Under the pieces are notes generated by a model that searched no databases, was not told the origin of the DNA, and worked only from the letters and a program-made list of their open reading frames with translations. Made by a program: the position numbers and the translations under genes. Below are positions 61,831-64,000 of a stretch of 64,000 bases of DNA, piece by piece; the stretch's first letter is position 1, and each line of letters starts with the position of its first letter. The DNA lies in contig OX485803.1 in assembly GCA_950295325.1 (NCBI GenBank), positions 31,188,001-31,252,000 on the forward strand, in the 5' to 3' direction. The stretch is from Polytrichum commune (taxonomy: Eukaryota > Streptophyta > Polytrichopsida > Polytrichales > Polytrichaceae).

Positions 61831-63640
61831 ATGCGGAAAAGAGAGAGTGCTTCATCCAACAACAAAAAAACCAAAAAGAAAAGGAAAACAAAAATGGAGG
61901 TTGTCAACAAAGTGATGAATCTTGATTCACAAGATTTGAGCCTAGAGGCATTGGGCCATTATGATGTTTTTTTGAACCACCGTGGACCAGATGTAAAGGG
62001 TTCTTTTGTATCTCACTTGTATGATTTACTTTGTGTACGTGGTTGTAATCCATTTTTGGATGCTAAATCTCTTATCAAGGGGAAGCATGCCTTGAACTCA
62101 ATCAATGAGGCTCTCCATGGGGTTCGTGTGCATCTAGCAATTTTTTCTAAGCGTTATGCTGAATCAAAATATTGTCTTAATGAGTTATTCGATATGATGA
62201 AAAGCCCCGAGAAGGTTATCCCCGTTTTTTTTCAAGACGTTGAGCCTGAGCATCTTCGTACGATGGAAAATGGACCCTTTGCTGATGCTTTTAAAAAACA
62301 CTTGGAAAAAAAACGAGACGAGGATGTAGAGAGGTGGAAGACTGCGCTATTGGAAGCTTCTCATCTTATAGGATTTCGACATTCCGAGTACAAGTAAGCA
62401 CCGCATGACCTCTATAAATGTTTAGTGTAGAATTTTATTAGACATGAATTCATAGTGTTAACAATCCATCATTTATGGTTGCTTAGGGATGTGCTCATAG
62501 AATTGTACAATGTGTTGTATCCCACTAATTTCCAATGGATATTGGGGTCACAGAGATGAATCCGCACTCAAGAAAGATATTGTGGCTAGAGTTTTAAGAG
62601 CTTTTGGCCCAGCTCAACTTCGTCCTGCACGGTACCCAATGGGTTTAGAGCAATCATCAAAGGTGGTGTTGGACATTTTGAACCACATGGGCAACACTGT
62701 GGGTGTTGTAGGCATAACTGGCATAGGAGGGATTGGCAAAACTACTCTTGCCACACACGTATACAATGAACAAAACAATTTTACTTTTCAAAGTTTTTTG
62801 AAGGATGTGAAGGATGCAAACATGGTGAATCTTAAAGCAAAAATGGTGTGGGACTTGCTGCAAGAGGATATAAAAAAAATTGGTGATTTTGAGCGTTGTT
62901 TTGAACAAATCAAGAAAAAAAGAATATTTGTAGTCATTGATGACATTGTAAAACGTAGTCAATTTGATGAGCTTATACCAAGCATGAATAATCTTGCTGG
63001 AGGAAGTCGAGTGTTGATCACATCTCGTGATTGAAACCTATTGAACAACATAATGAGGGATGCTGGAGAGAAGGAGTTGTACGAGGTGCAAGTGTTGAGC
63101 CCATCAGACTCTCTACAACTTTTTATTAAAACTGCCTTTCACAACGATATTCCAAGTGCTAGACTTCATGGTTTGTCAAGCCATATAGCTAAGGCATGTG
63201 GTGGCTTGCCTTTAGCATTGGAAATTATTGGAGGGTTTTTGTTTGACAAAAGAGGGGATGAAACATTATGGTATGAGGCAAGCAAGACACTCCACAAGAA
63301 TGAAGATATCTTGGATTGCCTCAAATTGAGCTACAATAGTCTTGGTGAAGTTGAACAAGAAATGTTTTTGGATATAGCCTTCTTTCTTGTTGGTGTGCCT
63401 AAGGACGTGGCATTGGATTTTTGGAACTCAGATGATTTCTTTAGCCCAGCATCTACAACATTGTGCAAACTTATTGATAGGTGTCTACTTAAGGTGGATG
63501 AAAATGGTTTCCTTACTATGCATGATCTTTTGCGAGACATGGGATGTGATGTGGTCGTGAAAAAATCGCCACGGAATGAAGGGGAGCAAAGCCACTTGTG
63601 CAATCCTTCATCTGTCAGCAAAGTTCTTGAACAAAACAAG
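61831..63640 (+). CDS. TIR-NB-ARC disease-resistance protein, interrupted by an in-frame stop
   Basis: Exon 1 (61831-62393) encodes a Lys-rich leader and a TIR domain from about residue 44: YDVFLNHRGPDVK, HLAIFSKRYAESKYCLNEL (retaining the NADase-type Glu) and VIPVFFQDVEPEHLR. Met22 (61894) is an alternative start. Exon 2 begins at 62554 (DESALKKDIVARVLRAFG) and encodes NB-ARC: P-loop GITGIGGIGKTTLATHVY, kinase 2 RIFVVIDDIVK, RNBS-B GSRVLITSRD, GLPL motif CGGLPLALEIIGGFL and MHD motif LTMHDLLRDMG. A TGA at 63032-63034 directly after SRD stops the frame, yet the same frame continues open with good homology to a splice donor at 63640. LRR exons would lie past the window. Full-length family members sense pathogen effectors and signal through TIR NADase activity. 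As it stands the gene makes a TIR plus partial NB protein of about 347 residues, or is a recent pseudogene. Confidence 0.85.
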
Positions 63641-64000
63641 GTAACAATCGTGTCAACCTTGACATATTTACCACATGTATTTGTCCATTTTTTCAAATTC
63701 CCTTGAAATCTCTTATGTTGATTCACAACACATGATCAATATTCACAATATGATTCACATTGTATCAATTGTGTACAAGATCACAATTGTGTACAAGAAT
63801 CAAGGCAACTTATTTGTTGGAGAGATGTTATGTTAAGAATATAATAAGACCTAGCCAAGAGAAGAAAAATTAGGTAGATGTTTTAGCTGACGTTTATGGA
63901 ACAATTTGGTGCACAAATGATAAACAATACTTGTTTCCAAGGTATTATGAGTATTAGGTACTTTGCACCAAAGGAATTTGTTTATATATGTTAGGTTATT
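63641..64000 (+). other. Intron or 3' flank of the TIR-NB-ARC gene
   Basis: After the donor AACAAG|GTAACA no LRR-type coding sequence was seen before the window ends. The repeated phrase GTGTACAAGATCACAATTGTGTACAAGA is a small direct duplication. Confidence 0.5.

Noticed and set aside
63041-63706. Separate gene beginning at 63041
   Set aside because: It is the same frame as the preceding NB-ARC exon and starts mid-domain; it is the continuation past the TGA.

Overview
This is a nuclear plant window with intron-rich genes, GT-AG splice sites and a high load of short transposons. Two things point to a land plant with flagellate sperm, most simply a bryophyte. One is an apparent basal-body orientation factor (BBOF1/DUF4515-type coiled-coil) gene, a family tied to cilia. 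The other is a TIR-NB-ARC immune receptor beside plant-specific families (ZIFL transporter, EDR2/DUF1336, GTD-binding myosin-binding protein). Gene spacing of a few kb argues against the very large fern, cycad or Ginkgo genomes, but the species cannot be named from the sequence.

Layout. 1-4.1 kb: no gene, microsatellites, a piece resembling the 3' end of the MyoB-like gene further in, and a degenerate minisatellite. 4.1-7.4 kb (+): proline-rich receptor-like cytoplasmic pseudokinase. 9.1-11.1 kb (-): EDR2-C/DUF1336 protein whose 5' exon region is tandemly triplicated (to about 12.0 kb). 13.5-15.9 kb (+): myosin-binding (GTD-binding) protein. 16.7-24.8 kb (-): 18-exon zinc-induced-facilitator-like MFS transporter. 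25-39.8 kb: a transposon-rich block with two hAT elements that have perfect 8-bp target duplications, a tRNA-derived SINE candidate, three long fold-back elements and several MITEs. 39.9-44.3 kb (+): BBOF1-like gene. 44.8-49.5 kb (-): J-domain protein. 49.5-61.8 kb: second transposon-rich block with a near-perfect Stowaway MITE, a Harbinger-like element with TAA duplications and more MITEs. 61.8-63.6 kb (+): TIR-NB-ARC gene with one in-frame stop inside the NB-ARC domain, running toward the window edge.

The genes alternate in strand and are mostly convergent in pairs (pseudokinase/EDR2, MyoB/ZIFL, BBOF1/J protein). They do not form a pathway. For three genes (ZIFL, BBOF1-like, J-domain) the reconstructed exons join in phase to a CDS divisible by three, which supports those models strongly. 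One roughly 360-bp MITE family has ten copies here; four lie in introns of four of these genes.

No wholly new system was recognised. The most notable items are the pseudokinase lacking all three catalytic signatures, the interrupted TIR-NB-ARC gene, the triplicated EDR2 first-exon region, the intronic fold-back hairpin, and a canonical flowering-plant-type Stowaway element in a genome that appears to keep flagellar genes.
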